Part shown: one piece after another, positions 38,733 to 48,520 of the stretch
Layout of the letters: the number at the start of each line of letters is the position of its first letter
How positions within the stretch are numbered: the first letter of the stretch is position 1
NCBI GenBank assembly: GCA_016716365.1
Contig: JADJWM010000017.1
Span: 992,001-1,056,000 of the forward strand
Source: Chloracidobacterium sp.
GTDB lineage: Bacteria > Acidobacteriota > Blastocatellia > Pyrinomonadales > Pyrinomonadaceae
Reading direction: 5' to 3'
DNA length: 64,000 nt
Program-made: the position numbers and the translations under genes
The notes under the pieces: model-generated
Database searches by the model: none
What the model was told of the DNA's origin: nothing
The model's input: the letters and a program-made list of their open reading frames with translations, nothing else

Positions 38733-39377
38733 ATGTTTACGGAAGCAACAACACAAGAATTTCAAAACGGCAGCGGGATACGTCACGTCGCCGATGTGCG
38801 GGTCGCGGGCCCGCTTGATGAAAGGGCCGCGACCAGGATCATACAGATGGGGTTCAGCACGGATCCGGTGGCCCGCTGGGTCTATCCGGATGCCGAGGCC
38901 TACCTGAGCCTGTTCCCGGAATTCATACGGGCTTTTGCGGGCGGTGCGATTTCGGCCGGCTCGGCATATCTCACCCGCGACAATGCAGGAGCGGCACTCT
39001 GGCTGCCGCCCGGGATCGAACCGAACGAGGAAGAGGTTCTCGACGTCGTCCGTGCAACGGTCGCCCCCGGACTGCAGAAGGACGTTTTCGACGTCATGGA
39101 ACAGATGGGTTCGTTCCATCCGGCCGAACCGCACTGGTATTTGCCGATGATCGGGGTGGATCCGATCAGGCAGGGCCGGGGAACGGGAAGCACGCTGATG
39201 AGGTTCGCCCTCGAACGCTGCGACGACGAGGACCTGCCGGCGTATCTCGAATCGTCGAATCCCAGGAACATCAGCCTTTATCAGAGATTCGGTTTCGAGG
39301 TCATCGGGCTGATCCGCTCCGGCGGTTCGCCGCCGATGTTCCCGATGTACCGGAAGCGTCGCAGCGAATGGGTTTGA
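38733..39377 (+). CDS. GNAT family N-acetyltransferase
   Basis: 214 residues. Acetyl-CoA motif A is clear (LPMIGVDPIRQGRGTGSTLM), followed by ALERCDDEDLPAYLESSNPRNISLYQRFGFEVIG, the usual motif B end. The N-terminal part resembles GNAT proteins of the puromycin-acetyltransferase-like kind. The acceptor is unknown. A strong GGAGG ribosome site precedes the ATG. It is first in a three-gene plus-strand run with the diiron protein and the DUF4395 membrane protein. Confidence 0.88.
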   Translation: MFTEATTQEFQNGSGIRHVADVRVAGPLDERAATRIIQMGFSTDPVARWVYPDAEAYLSLFPEFIRAFAGGAISAGSAYLTRDNAGAALWLPPGIEPNEEEVLDVVRATVAPGLQKDVFDVMEQMGSFHPAEPHWYLPMIGVDPIRQGRGTGSTLMRFALERCDDEDLPAYLESSNPRNISLYQRFGFEVIGLIRSGGSPPMFPMYRKRRSEWV

Positions 39378-39448
39378 TCGAGCAGGGGAGGGAAGCAACT
39401 GATACTTAATTTATTCGCCGATCGGATCGGCAAGGAGACATAATAACC

Positions 39449-40399
39449 ATGTTAGGAGCAACTTTACTTACAGGCGACCTGCGGAAGGCGAAGGGAGCTT
39501 ATAGCTATCGCGATACGATCGTCGCTTCCCAAAAGGTCAATTGGCGGATCGAGGACATCATCGGCGGCGACAAAAAGCTGGATTTCAGCAAGCCGTTCAT
39601 GCCGGAATCCCTGGCCCGTGTTTCGGGACTCAAGTTCCTCAACGATGACGAAAAGCGGGTCCTTAACCAGATCCGCGGGCACGCTTACCTGAGCATCTTC
39701 GGGCTGGTCGAGGAATTCATCCTTCCTTTCGTTCTGGACCATGTCAGGCCCTCGCTTGACGAGGACGATTACCGGGTACGCGCTTTTCTGCAGTTCGCGA
39801 CGGAAGAGGCAAAGCACATCCAGCTCTTCAAGGAATTCAGCCGTGAATTTCAGGAGAACTTCGGAACCGAGTGCAAGGTGATCGGCCCGCCGTCAGAGGT
39901 GGCAAAGGCCGTCCTGGGCCATCATCCGCTCGGTATCGCACTTGCGATACTTCATATCGAATGGATGACCCAGCGGCACTATATCGACAGCATCCGCGAT
40001 GACCAGGTGCTCGATGAGCAGTTCAAGAGCCTGCTCAAGAATCACTGGCTCGAAGAGGCTCAGCACGCGAAACTCGACACCCGAATGATCGAATCCCTGG
40101 CAGAAGGGATGTCCCCCGAAGAGATCGAAAAGGGCGTTGATGGGTACCTCGAGATCGGCGGTATCCTCGACAACGGCGTTCGCCAGCAGACGCTGTTCGA
40201 TCTCGAAGCGTTCGAACAGGCGACCGGGCGCATTTTGACCGAAGACGAACGCGAGGAGTTCATCGACGTGCAGCATCAGGCAAACCGTTGGACCTATCTC
40301 GGCACCGGGATGACGCACCCGAGGTTTCTTGAAACGCTCGAGAGCCTTGGGCCCGAACAGCGGCAACGGATCGAAGGGGTCGCTCCCTCGTTTTGCTAA
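39449..40399 (+). CDS. Ferritin-like diiron protein (AurF-type oxygenase candidate)
   Basis: 316 residues, nearly all alpha-helical. Ligand-like residues occur in the order expected for a diiron four-helix bundle: Glu88/Glu89 (LVEEF), Glu120-x-x-His123 (EEAKH), Glu171 (HIEWM) and Glu203-x-x-His206 (EEAQH). This resembles AurF/ferritin-like oxygenases rather than storage ferritins. Substrate is unknown. The ATG has an AAGGAGA ribosome site. It lies 71 bp after the GNAT gene and 12 bp before the DUF4395 gene. Confidence 0.75.
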   Translation: MLGATLLTGDLRKAKGAYSYRDTIVASQKVNWRIEDIIGGDKKLDFSKPFMPESLARVSGLKFLNDDEKRVLNQIRGHAYLSIFGLVEEFILPFVLDHVRPSLDEDDYRVRAFLQFATEEAKHIQLFKEFSREFQENFGTECKVIGPPSEVAKAVLGHHPLGIALAILHIEWMTQRHYIDSIRDDQVLDEQFKSLLKNHWLEEAQHAKLDTRMIESLAEGMSPEEIEKGVDGYLEIGGILDNGVRQQTLFDLEAFEQATGRILTEDEREEFIDVQHQANRWTYLGTGMTHPRFLETLESLGPEQRQRIEGVAPSFC

Positions 40400-40411
40400 A
40401 GGGGTGGTGCA

Positions 40412-40972
40412 ATGAAAGGGACCATCGACCGGAAAAGGAGGCGGCTCGACGCCCAGGGATTCAAAAGGCTTACGGACAGCGAGGTGGTCGAATTCGACCG
40501 CTGGCTGCGTCTCTCACCGGCCATTTGCCTGACCTGGACCTTGATCGGCGTCGCCTTCGCCTCCCCGATAATTCTCGCGGCGTTGATACCGTTCGCGGTC
40601 GCCGGTTTTGTTTGGGACCGGCACCCGTTCGATCTGATCTACGATCTCGGGATACGAAGGTTCACCGGCGGGCGTCCGCTGCCGTGCTACGGCCGGCAGC
40701 GGCGATTCGCCTGCCTATCGGCGTCGCTGATGCTCGCTGCCGCCGCCGCGTCGTTCTATTTCGGCTATCAGGCGGCCGGATATCTTATTGGCGGGTTCAT
40801 GGTCTTGGCCGCGGCGACAATGGTCTCGACCGGATTCTGTGTCCCGTCCTTCGTTTACAACTTGGTCGCAAGGGCCGGTCGGGGGGCGAAAGCGGATACA
40901 GAGTCGTCAACACCGCCGGACAGAAAAACACAGATCCTGAATCCGATCTCTGACAACGCACGAAATCCCTGA
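40412..40972 (+). CDS. DUF4395-like integral membrane protein
   Basis: 186 residues with about four hydrophobic helices. The core RRFACLSASLMLAAAAASFYFG, GGFMVLAAATMVSTGFCVPSFVY resembles the DUF4395 family, which has no known function and contains a conserved Cys before the last helix end. The N-terminal ~45 residues are charged and the C-terminal ~30 are polar. It closely follows the diiron gene, so it probably works with it. Confidence 0.75.
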   Translation: MKGTIDRKRRRLDAQGFKRLTDSEVVEFDRWLRLSPAICLTWTLIGVAFASPIILAALIPFAVAGFVWDRHPFDLIYDLGIRRFTGGRPLPCYGRQRRFACLSASLMLAAAAASFYFGYQAAGYLIGGFMVLAAATMVSTGFCVPSFVYNLVARAGRGAKADTESSTPPDRKTQILNPISDNARNP

Positions 40973-41060
40973 TGAGAGCCGGGCCTTCCGTGACACCCCT
41001 CAGCGGGCATCAGGAAGGTCCTCCTCAGATCACAAGGGGTTTCGAGCAAGGGGTGGGTAA

Positions 41061-41098
41061 GGAAAACCGCCGGTCCTTAGACAAGGCCGGCGGTTTCC
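41061..41098. terminator. Long bidirectional terminator between DUF4395 gene and mglA
   Basis: Nested arms (AAACCGCCGG with CCGGCGGTTT, plus inner CCTT/AAGG and outer GG/CC) make an almost unbroken hairpin with loop AGAC. It is flanked by TTTTG on the plus side and by TTTTCC on the minus side, and sits between convergent genes. Confidence 0.8.
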
Positions 41099-41120
41099 GT
41101 TTTGTCGAATTTTGACTGGA

Positions 41121-41705
41121 TCAGCTCTTCCTGAGTTCCGTCAGCACCTGTTTCGCTACGGCCTTCAACGTGTCGAAAACGCCTGTCCCGTCGGTTGCCA
41201 CGGCTTCGAAAACCGGCTCGCCCTTGCGATTAAGTTCGTGCGTCAGGTCTTCGATCGGGGTAACATTCGGCAGGTCCCGCTTATTTAATTGAAGCACATA
41301 GGGGATCTGCATCAGGTCGTAGCCCTGTGTCTGTAGATTCTCTTCCAGGTTGTAAAGCGATTCGATGTTCGCGTCCATTCGTTCGTCCTGGCTATCCGCA
41401 ACGAATACGACGCCGTCCACACCCTTTAGTATCAGCTTTCTCGACGCATCGTAATAAACCTGCCCCGGGACCGTGTAAAGGTGGAATCTTGTCTTAAAAC
41501 CGCGGACCGTCCCCAGTTCAAGCGGCATAAAATCAAAAAACAGCGTCCGGTCCGTTTCCGTCGCAAGACTGATCAATTTGCCCTTCGCCTGCGGTGCGGT
41601 CGAATCGTAGATATGCTGAAGGTTCGTCGTCTTGCCGCAAAGGCCCGGCCCGTAGTAAACGATCTTGCAATTGATCTCTCGTGATGCGTAATTGATGAAA
41701 GTCAT
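41121..41705 (-). CDS. mglA: MglA-like polarity GTPase
   Basis: 194 residues of the Ras-like MglA family. The P-loop is GPGLCGKT (19-26) followed by TNLQHIYD; the switch II region is LYTVPGQVYYDASRKLILKGVDGVVFVADS; base recognition is LNKRDLPN. In Myxococcus MglA sets front-rear polarity for motility at the inner membrane with MglB as its GAP. The gene is 33 bp downstream of mglB, the standard order. Its role here could be motility or polar localisation. Confidence 0.95.
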   Translation of the reverse strand: MTFINYASREINCKIVYYGPGLCGKTTNLQHIYDSTAPQAKGKLISLATETDRTLFFDFMPLELGTVRGFKTRFHLYTVPGQVYYDASRKLILKGVDGVVFVADSQDERMDANIESLYNLEENLQTQGYDLMQIPYVLQLNKRDLPNVTPIEDLTHELNRKGEPVFEAVATDGTGVFDTLKAVAKQVLTELRKS

Positions 41706-41738
41706 ATCTCTTTCGCGATAATTCTATATCAAAGCGGT

Positions 41739-42221
41739 TCAGCCGAAAAGACTGTCGATATCCTCGTCGGTGATCTCGGCGAATACCGTCGAATTACTAA
41801 GATTGACCGAGGTGGAATCGCGCACGGCCTCGTCAAGGATCGCGGCGACTTCAAAACTCGCCTTCTTTGTCCTGAGTTTCACCAATCCGAGCGTCGACCG
41901 CTCATCAAAAACCACTACAAGCAGGCTCCGGCCGATAACGCTGATAAAAATGCTCTCTCTTTCGCCCTCATGGACCACCGCCGGGAACACCTCTTCCCCG
42001 ATCAGCTTGGCCATGCTGCTGGTGGCCGCGACGTTACCCGCCGCGAGCGATGAGAAGCTCATCGTGTCCATGTCGCCGATGTCTCCGTGAAACGCGATGG
42101 TCTGGCCGTCACGGTCTACCAGGAACACGACCCGCGATGCACACTCGACGCAAAGGCGTGCAAGGACCATCTTTAGCCTTTGAAACTGGTGTTCTTGTAA
42201 AATGAAAGGCGATTGAGCCAT
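41739..42221 (-). CDS. mglB: MglB-like roadblock/LC7 domain protein
   Basis: 160 residues from the ATG at 42221, where the family N terminus begins (QEHQFQRLKMVLARLCVECASRVVFLVDRDGQTIAFHGD); the frame is open upstream to 42359 but that part is unlike MglB. The roadblock core MSSFSSLAAGN-like segment (MSFSSLAAGNVAATSSMAKLIGE) and the C-terminal extension ending ITDEDIDSLFG are typical. It is predicted to activate GTP hydrolysis by MglA, encoded next. Confidence 0.92.
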   Translation of the reverse strand: MAQSPFILQEHQFQRLKMVLARLCVECASRVVFLVDRDGQTIAFHGDIGDMDTMSFSSLAAGNVAATSSMAKLIGEEVFPAVVHEGERESIFISVIGRSLLVVVFDERSTLGLVKLRTKKASFEVAAILDEAVRDSTSVNLSNSTVFAEITDEDIDSLFG

Positions 42222-42567
42222 TTGAAATTCTCTCTGCGTGAGTATAACTATAGCGGCAAGTCCTGACTGAGGTGAAATGTCTTGAGCGACGAGCGGGCAG
42301 GTCCTCGGGAAGAACCTCACCTTTGAATCTATCATATGTATCAGAACGGCTTCAAGCATTTTTTCGGCCTTGAGGCGGCTTAAATTCGTGTACTTATTTG
42401 TTTATCCTGCGATCGGATCGTATTTTCTTTTTTCGTGTATTTCGTGGAAAATCCCTCTTTTCATCGACGAAAGTCGAGAAACAGATCAAAAAGAAGAGGG
42501 ATCACAATTGGACGGCGTTAAAAAATTAGTTCAATGCAATTAGTATTGCTGACACCCGCGGAGATCA
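42222..42567. other. 346-bp divergent region between mglB and yvcK
   Basis: No gene is supported. It contains a nonamer-type repeat (TTTCGTGTATTTCGTGG, 42431-42447) and a cruciform-like inverted repeat (42451-42502). Promoters for both directions are expected but no unambiguous -35/-10 pair is visible. Confidence 0.6.
42431..42502. repeat. Nonamer repeat plus inverted repeat with GAAA-loop hairpin
   Basis: Two copies of a TTTCGTG-containing 9-base unit are followed by ATCCCTCTT (42451-42459), which is complementary to AAGAGGGAT (42494-42502). Inside lies TCGAC-GAAA-GTCGA (42464-42477). Related nonamers occur at 47393-47504. Confidence 0.65.
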
Positions 42568-43572
42568 TTGGAGAGAAATAGGAAATCAAACGGCCTTAAT
42601 TGCGTGGCCATCGGCGGCGGCACCGGGCTTGCGACACTTCTCTCGGGCCTTAAGCGGTTCGTTGACGGCCGGAACGGCGCCGGCCCTTCGATCTCGCATC
42701 TGTCTGCGGTTGTTGCCGTTTCCGACGACGGCGGCAGCTCGGGAAGGCTGCGCGACGAACTTCAGGTGCCTCCGCCGGGCGACATTCGCAACTGCATGGT
42801 CGCCCTGTCCGAAGACTCGAATCTGCTTTCTCAGCTTTTTCAATATCGCTTCCCGGGTATCGGCGATCTTGGCGGGCACAGCTTCGGCAATTTGTTCCTT
42901 GCCGCACTTTCCGAGGTGACCGGCGATTTCGCCGAGGCCGTAAAGCTTTCATCCGAGATCCTCGCGAGCAAGGGGCACATTTATCCGGCGACCCTTTCGG
43001 ACGTGCGGCTCGCCGCCGAACTGGTTGACGGTTCGACCGTCCGAGGCGAAACGCAGATAGGGAAGATCGGCGGTGCCATCCGCCGCCTTTATCTGGAACC
43101 CGAAGACTGCCACCCGCTCCCGGAGGCGATCGCCGCTATCGCCGAAGCCGACATCATAACGGTAGGGCCGGGCTCGCTTTACACAAGCATTTTGCCGCCG
43201 CTCCTCGTCCGAGGCTTTGTCGACGCGATCGCGGCTTCGCCGGCGATCAAGATCTTCGTCTGCAACCTGATGACCCAGCCGGGCGAGACCGACGGCCTTT
43301 CGGCTCGTCGCCATCTGGAGATCGTCCGTGAATACGCTCCGGCTCTCCAATTCGACCGTGTCGTCGTCAATTCCGAACCCATAACCCCCGCACAGGCTGC
43401 AATTTACGAATCCGAAGGCTCCGAACAGATCGGCGTTCACGGTTCCATTTCAGGCGATTCGATTGAAGGAGCAAAGATCGTTTATGGTAATCTACTCGAT
43501 GCTGGGGAGAAGGTTCGCCACGACCCTTTTAAGCTTGCCGAAACCGTTCTTAGCTGCGAGCAGAGACCTTAA
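42568..43572 (+). CDS. yvcK: YvcK/gluconeogenesis factor, UDP-GlcNAc-binding
   Basis: 334 residues of the YvcK/CofD-like family. Its start is a TTG at 42568, as no in-frame ATG fits the conserved N terminus NCVAIGGGTGLATLLSGLK. Other signatures: VVAVSDDGGSSGRLRDEL, PPGDIRNCMVALS, GHSFGNLFLAAL and ITVGPGSLYTSILPPLL. In Bacillus the protein binds UDP-sugars and controls GlmS activity through GlmR. Here it sits directly before glmU and glmS, consistent with that role. Confidence 0.93.
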   Translation: MERNRKSNGLNCVAIGGGTGLATLLSGLKRFVDGRNGAGPSISHLSAVVAVSDDGGSSGRLRDELQVPPPGDIRNCMVALSEDSNLLSQLFQYRFPGIGDLGGHSFGNLFLAALSEVTGDFAEAVKLSSEILASKGHIYPATLSDVRLAAELVDGSTVRGETQIGKIGGAIRRLYLEPEDCHPLPEAIAAIAEADIITVGPGSLYTSILPPLLVRGFVDAIAASPAIKIFVCNLMTQPGETDGLSARRHLEIVREYAPALQFDRVVVNSEPITPAQAAIYESEGSEQIGVHGSISGDSIEGAKIVYGNLLDAGEKVRHDPFKLAETVLSCEQRP

Positions 43573-43604
43573 AACGGACAGCGCCTCGCTGTTCCGAGGC
43601 CCAT

Positions 43605-45029
43605 ATGTCTGAGAGCCCGATCGAACAGAAACCGCTGAATGTGCTGGTGCTCGCCGCCGGCCTGGGAACACGCATGCGGTCCGATCTGGCAAAGGTCCTT
43701 CATGAACTGGACGGCCGGCCGCTTGTCAATCACGTTTGCCGCACCGCTACCGCTCTTGCTCCCGAAAGCATCTACATCGTCATCGGCCATCAGGCCGAGG
43801 ATGTAAAAGAGGCGGTCCTGCACGAACTGGACGGGCAAAAGGTCGTCTTCGTGACCCAGGAGCAGCAGCTCGGGACCGGCGACGCGGTCAACGCCGCCCG
43901 CAGTTTCCTTGAGAATAGCGATTCGACGCTCGTTGTCCTTTCGGGCGACGTTCCGATGATCCGGCACGAAACGCTTGCCGCGCTCGTCCAGCACCATCAC
44001 CGGTTTCGTGACGGCGAGACTGCGTGCACCATCCTGACCGTGAGGCTGTCCGACCCCACCGGCTACGGACGGATAGTTCGCGGCGGCGACGGGGAGTTCG
44101 AACGCATCGTCGAGCAAAAGGACGCGACCGAAGAAGAGCGGCAGACAAACGAGATAAATGCCGGCATTTATTGCTTTGACGCGCGGAAGCTGTTTTCCGC
44201 ACTCTCCGCCGTCAAGAACAACAATTCACAGGGCGAATATTACCTGACGGACGTGCCCGCCCTGCTCAAGGACGCGGGAGAGGCGGTCACTATCTTTCAG
44301 CACGGCGACGCACAGGAGATCGAGGGCGTCAATAACCGGGCCCAGCTTGCCGACCTGGAGCGAACGGTCCGCCGGCGAAACGTCTGGCGCCTGATGCTTG
44401 AAGGCGGCGTGACCTTCATCGACCCGAAGAACGCCTACGTAAGCTCCGATTCGGTCATTGGCCGCGACACTACGATCTATCCCAACGTCTTCATCGAAGG
44501 GACAACCCGGATCGGTTCGGGATGCGTGATCAGGCCCGGCAGTCGTCTGGTCAACGCCGCGGTCGGCGACAATGTCGAGGTCCGCGATAATTGCCTGATA
44601 ACTGATTCCGAGATCGGCGACGGCTGCACGGTCGGCCCCATGGCCCACCTCCGCGGCAAGGCGGTGATGGTCGAAGGGTCAAAGGTCGGCAATTTTGTCG
44701 AACTTAAGAAAACCCGGCTCGGCAAGCGTTCAAAGGCGAGCCACCTCACCTATTTGGGTGATGCCACTATCGGTGAAGGTACGAACATCGGCGCCGGGAC
44801 CATCACCTGCAATTACGACGGCAAGAACAAACACGAAACACACATTGGCGACCGCGTAAAGATCGGCTCCGACACAATGCTCGTCGCCCCCGTGACCGTC
44901 GGCGACGACGCGGCCACCGGCGCCGGAAGCGTGGTGACGAAAAACGTTGGGCCGGGAGAACTTGTGGTCGGTGTCCCGGCAGTGGCGTTAAAGAAATCAA
45001 GATCAAGATCCGACGAATCGGGCAGTTAG
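43605..45029 (+). CDS. glmU: GlmU, GlcNAc-1-P uridyltransferase/GlcN-1-P acetyltransferase
   Basis: 474 residues. The N-terminal pyrophosphorylase domain begins with VLVLAAGLGTRMRSDLAKVLHEL; the C-terminal left-handed beta-helix carries hexapeptide repeats, including SKVGNFVELKKTRLGKRSKASHL and GAGTITCNYDGKNKHET, which is the acetyl-CoA region. It makes UDP-GlcNAc for peptidoglycan in the cytoplasm. It follows yvcK after 32 bp. Confidence 0.96.
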   Translation: MSESPIEQKPLNVLVLAAGLGTRMRSDLAKVLHELDGRPLVNHVCRTATALAPESIYIVIGHQAEDVKEAVLHELDGQKVVFVTQEQQLGTGDAVNAARSFLENSDSTLVVLSGDVPMIRHETLAALVQHHHRFRDGETACTILTVRLSDPTGYGRIVRGGDGEFERIVEQKDATEEERQTNEINAGIYCFDARKLFSALSAVKNNNSQGEYYLTDVPALLKDAGEAVTIFQHGDAQEIEGVNNRAQLADLERTVRRRNVWRLMLEGGVTFIDPKNAYVSSDSVIGRDTTIYPNVFIEGTTRIGSGCVIRPGSRLVNAAVGDNVEVRDNCLITDSEIGDGCTVGPMAHLRGKAVMVEGSKVGNFVELKKTRLGKRSKASHLTYLGDATIGEGTNIGAGTITCNYDGKNKHETHIGDRVKIGSDTMLVAPVTVGDDAATGAGSVVTKNVGPGELVVGVPAVALKKSRSRSDESGS

Positions 45030-45050
45030 GGATCGGTCCAGGAGGTTCGC

Positions 45051-45482
45051 ATGTTCATCACTCTATTGGTGGTTACATTTCTTATCTCGCTCGGAGTTTC
45101 GGCACTCGTGGTGTATCTGTTCAAAAAACCGATCGATGGCATTCTGAAAAGGATACTCCAGGACGAGATAAGTTTTGCATGGGCTAAATATCTTTATTTC
45201 GCTATATTTGTGGTCGGAGTGTCAACGGGCGTTCGTGTCTGGGAACTTGAGAAATACATCACCCAACGGCTGCCGGGTAACGTTCCGATTCCTGATCTAA
45301 ACCGCGACAGATGGGTGCTCGAAGTCTACCGAACGATCATCGAATCATTGCAGGGCCTGGCGTGGCTGCTTCTAGCTTTTTTCGTCATCGCGCTGGTGGC
45401 TTTCATCGTAGTGCGGATCGCCGAGCTTTTTGGAAAGGACAGAATGCAGGCGGCAAGGCCGGAAAATTCCCCAGCCGAATAG
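45051..45482 (+). CDS. Small three-helix membrane protein within the glm cluster
   Basis: 143 residues with three predicted membrane helices (about 2-24, 42-62, 100-124). No family is recognised. It sits 21 bp after glmU with an AGGAGG ribosome site and 40 bp before glmS, so it is almost certainly co-transcribed with UDP-GlcNAc genes. The loop between helices 2 and 3 is charged. Function unknown; a link to amino-sugar or envelope homeostasis is inferred from position only. Confidence 0.8.
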   Translation: MFITLLVVTFLISLGVSALVVYLFKKPIDGILKRILQDEISFAWAKYLYFAIFVVGVSTGVRVWELEKYITQRLPGNVPIPDLNRDRWVLEVYRTIIESLQGLAWLLLAFFVIALVAFIVVRIAELFGKDRMQAARPENSPAE

Positions 45483-45522
45483 AGAAAGTGCGTTTGTAGA
45501 ATCGAATCATTGTCTAATTCTT

Positions 45523-47382
<1,860 letters not shown>

Positions 47383-47391
47383 GAATTGTTG

Positions 47392-47504
47392 GCCACGAAT
47401 TACACGAATTGCACTAATTGGTCGAATAATGAAGCGTTCTTCGGATGATGGAGAGTCGAATTAGCAATTCCGCTCTAATTCGTGTTATTCGTGTAATTCG
47501 TGGC
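47392..47504. repeat. 18-bp perfect inverted repeat built of CACGAATTA nonamers
   Basis: The left arm GCCACGAATTACACGAAT (47392-47409) is exactly complementary to 47487-47504. Each arm is itself a run of about three 9-base units (CACGAATTA on the left, TAATTCGTG on the right). The element fills the gap between glmS and the quinone reductase and may form a hairpin in RNA. Confidence 0.85.
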
Positions 47505-47517
47505 AAAAATACTCTTT

Positions 47518-48480
47518 ATGAAAGCCATCATCGTCCGCGAATACGGCGAGCCTGAGGTGATGAAGGTCGAGGAGGTTGAAACTCCCGAGCCTTCGGGCAC
47601 ACAGGTGCTTGTGAAGATCGAGGCGGCCGGCGTGAATCCGGTCGATACTTATCTCCGCACGGGCATTCACGCTCACGCTCCGGCCCTGCCATACACGCCG
47701 GGCAAGGACGGAGCCGGAACGGTCGAAGACGTCGGCCCCGATGTCTCGAACTGCAAGGAGGGCGACCGCGTTTACACCGCCGATTCATTGACCGGCACCT
47801 ACGCCGAATACGCCCTCTGTAACGAATATCAACTTGGCCGATTACCCGACAATGTGAACTTCGAGGAAGGCGCCGGCGTCTGGACCCCATACGCTACGTC
47901 CTATCGTGCGTTGTTTCAAAAAGCAGGCATCAAACCCGGCGACAACGTTCTGATACACGGAGCTTCCGGCGGCGTGGGCACGGCGGCCGTCCAATGGGCG
48001 AAATGTGCGGGAGCGATCGTGATCGGCACGGCGAGTTCCGAAGAAGGGAAGCAGCACGTGACGATGAGCGGCGCCGATGCCGTTTTCGACCATTCCGACG
48101 AAGATCACTTCGAGGCGATACGGCAATTCACCGGCGGCAGCGGCGTCGACGTGATCATCGAGATGCTTGCGAACGTCAATCTTGAACGCGATTTCGAATG
48201 TCTTGGGATGTCGGGGCGGATCGTCGTTGTCGGCAACCGCGGCAGCCTTCAGTTCACGCCCCGTCTGGCGATGACCAAGGACGCCACCATCTACGGAATG
48301 TCGCTCTTCAATTCTACCCAGGACGAGCGGGACGAGATCCACCGGGCGATCTTCGCGAATCTGGAAGACGGGGCCCTGCGCCCTTTTGTCAGCCGCAAAT
48401 ATACCCTCGATCAGGCCCCCGCCGCCCACCACGACGTGATCGAGAACAAGGCCCTCGGCAAGATCGTGCTTACCACTTGA
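47518..48480 (+). CDS. NADPH:quinone oxidoreductase (zeta-crystallin type)
   Basis: 320 residues from the ATG at 47518. It is a zinc-free MDR family protein: MKAIIVREYGEPEVMKVEEV at the N terminus, AGVNPVDTYLRTG, LPYTPGKDGAGTVEDVG, and the nucleotide-binding loop IHGASGGVGTAAVQWAK. The C-terminal IFANLEDGALRPFVSRKYTLDQAPAAHHDV is typical. It likely reduces quinones or reactive enones with NADPH. It is convergent with the methionine-cycle gene. Confidence 0.93.
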   Translation: MKAIIVREYGEPEVMKVEEVETPEPSGTQVLVKIEAAGVNPVDTYLRTGIHAHAPALPYTPGKDGAGTVEDVGPDVSNCKEGDRVYTADSLTGTYAEYALCNEYQLGRLPDNVNFEEGAGVWTPYATSYRALFQKAGIKPGDNVLIHGASGGVGTAAVQWAKCAGAIVIGTASSEEGKQHVTMSGADAVFDHSDEDHFEAIRQFTGGSGVDVIIEMLANVNLERDFECLGMSGRIVVVGNRGSLQFTPRLAMTKDATIYGMSLFNSTQDERDEIHRAIFANLEDGALRPFVSRKYTLDQAPAAHHDVIENKALGKIVLTT

Positions 48481-48520
48481 TCCCGATGATCACGGACGAA
48501 GGCAAAACTCACGGCGACTA

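Noticed and set aside
45483..45522. glmS ribozyme
   Set aside because: Only 40 bases separate glmS from the preceding gene, and no ribozyme core is visible.
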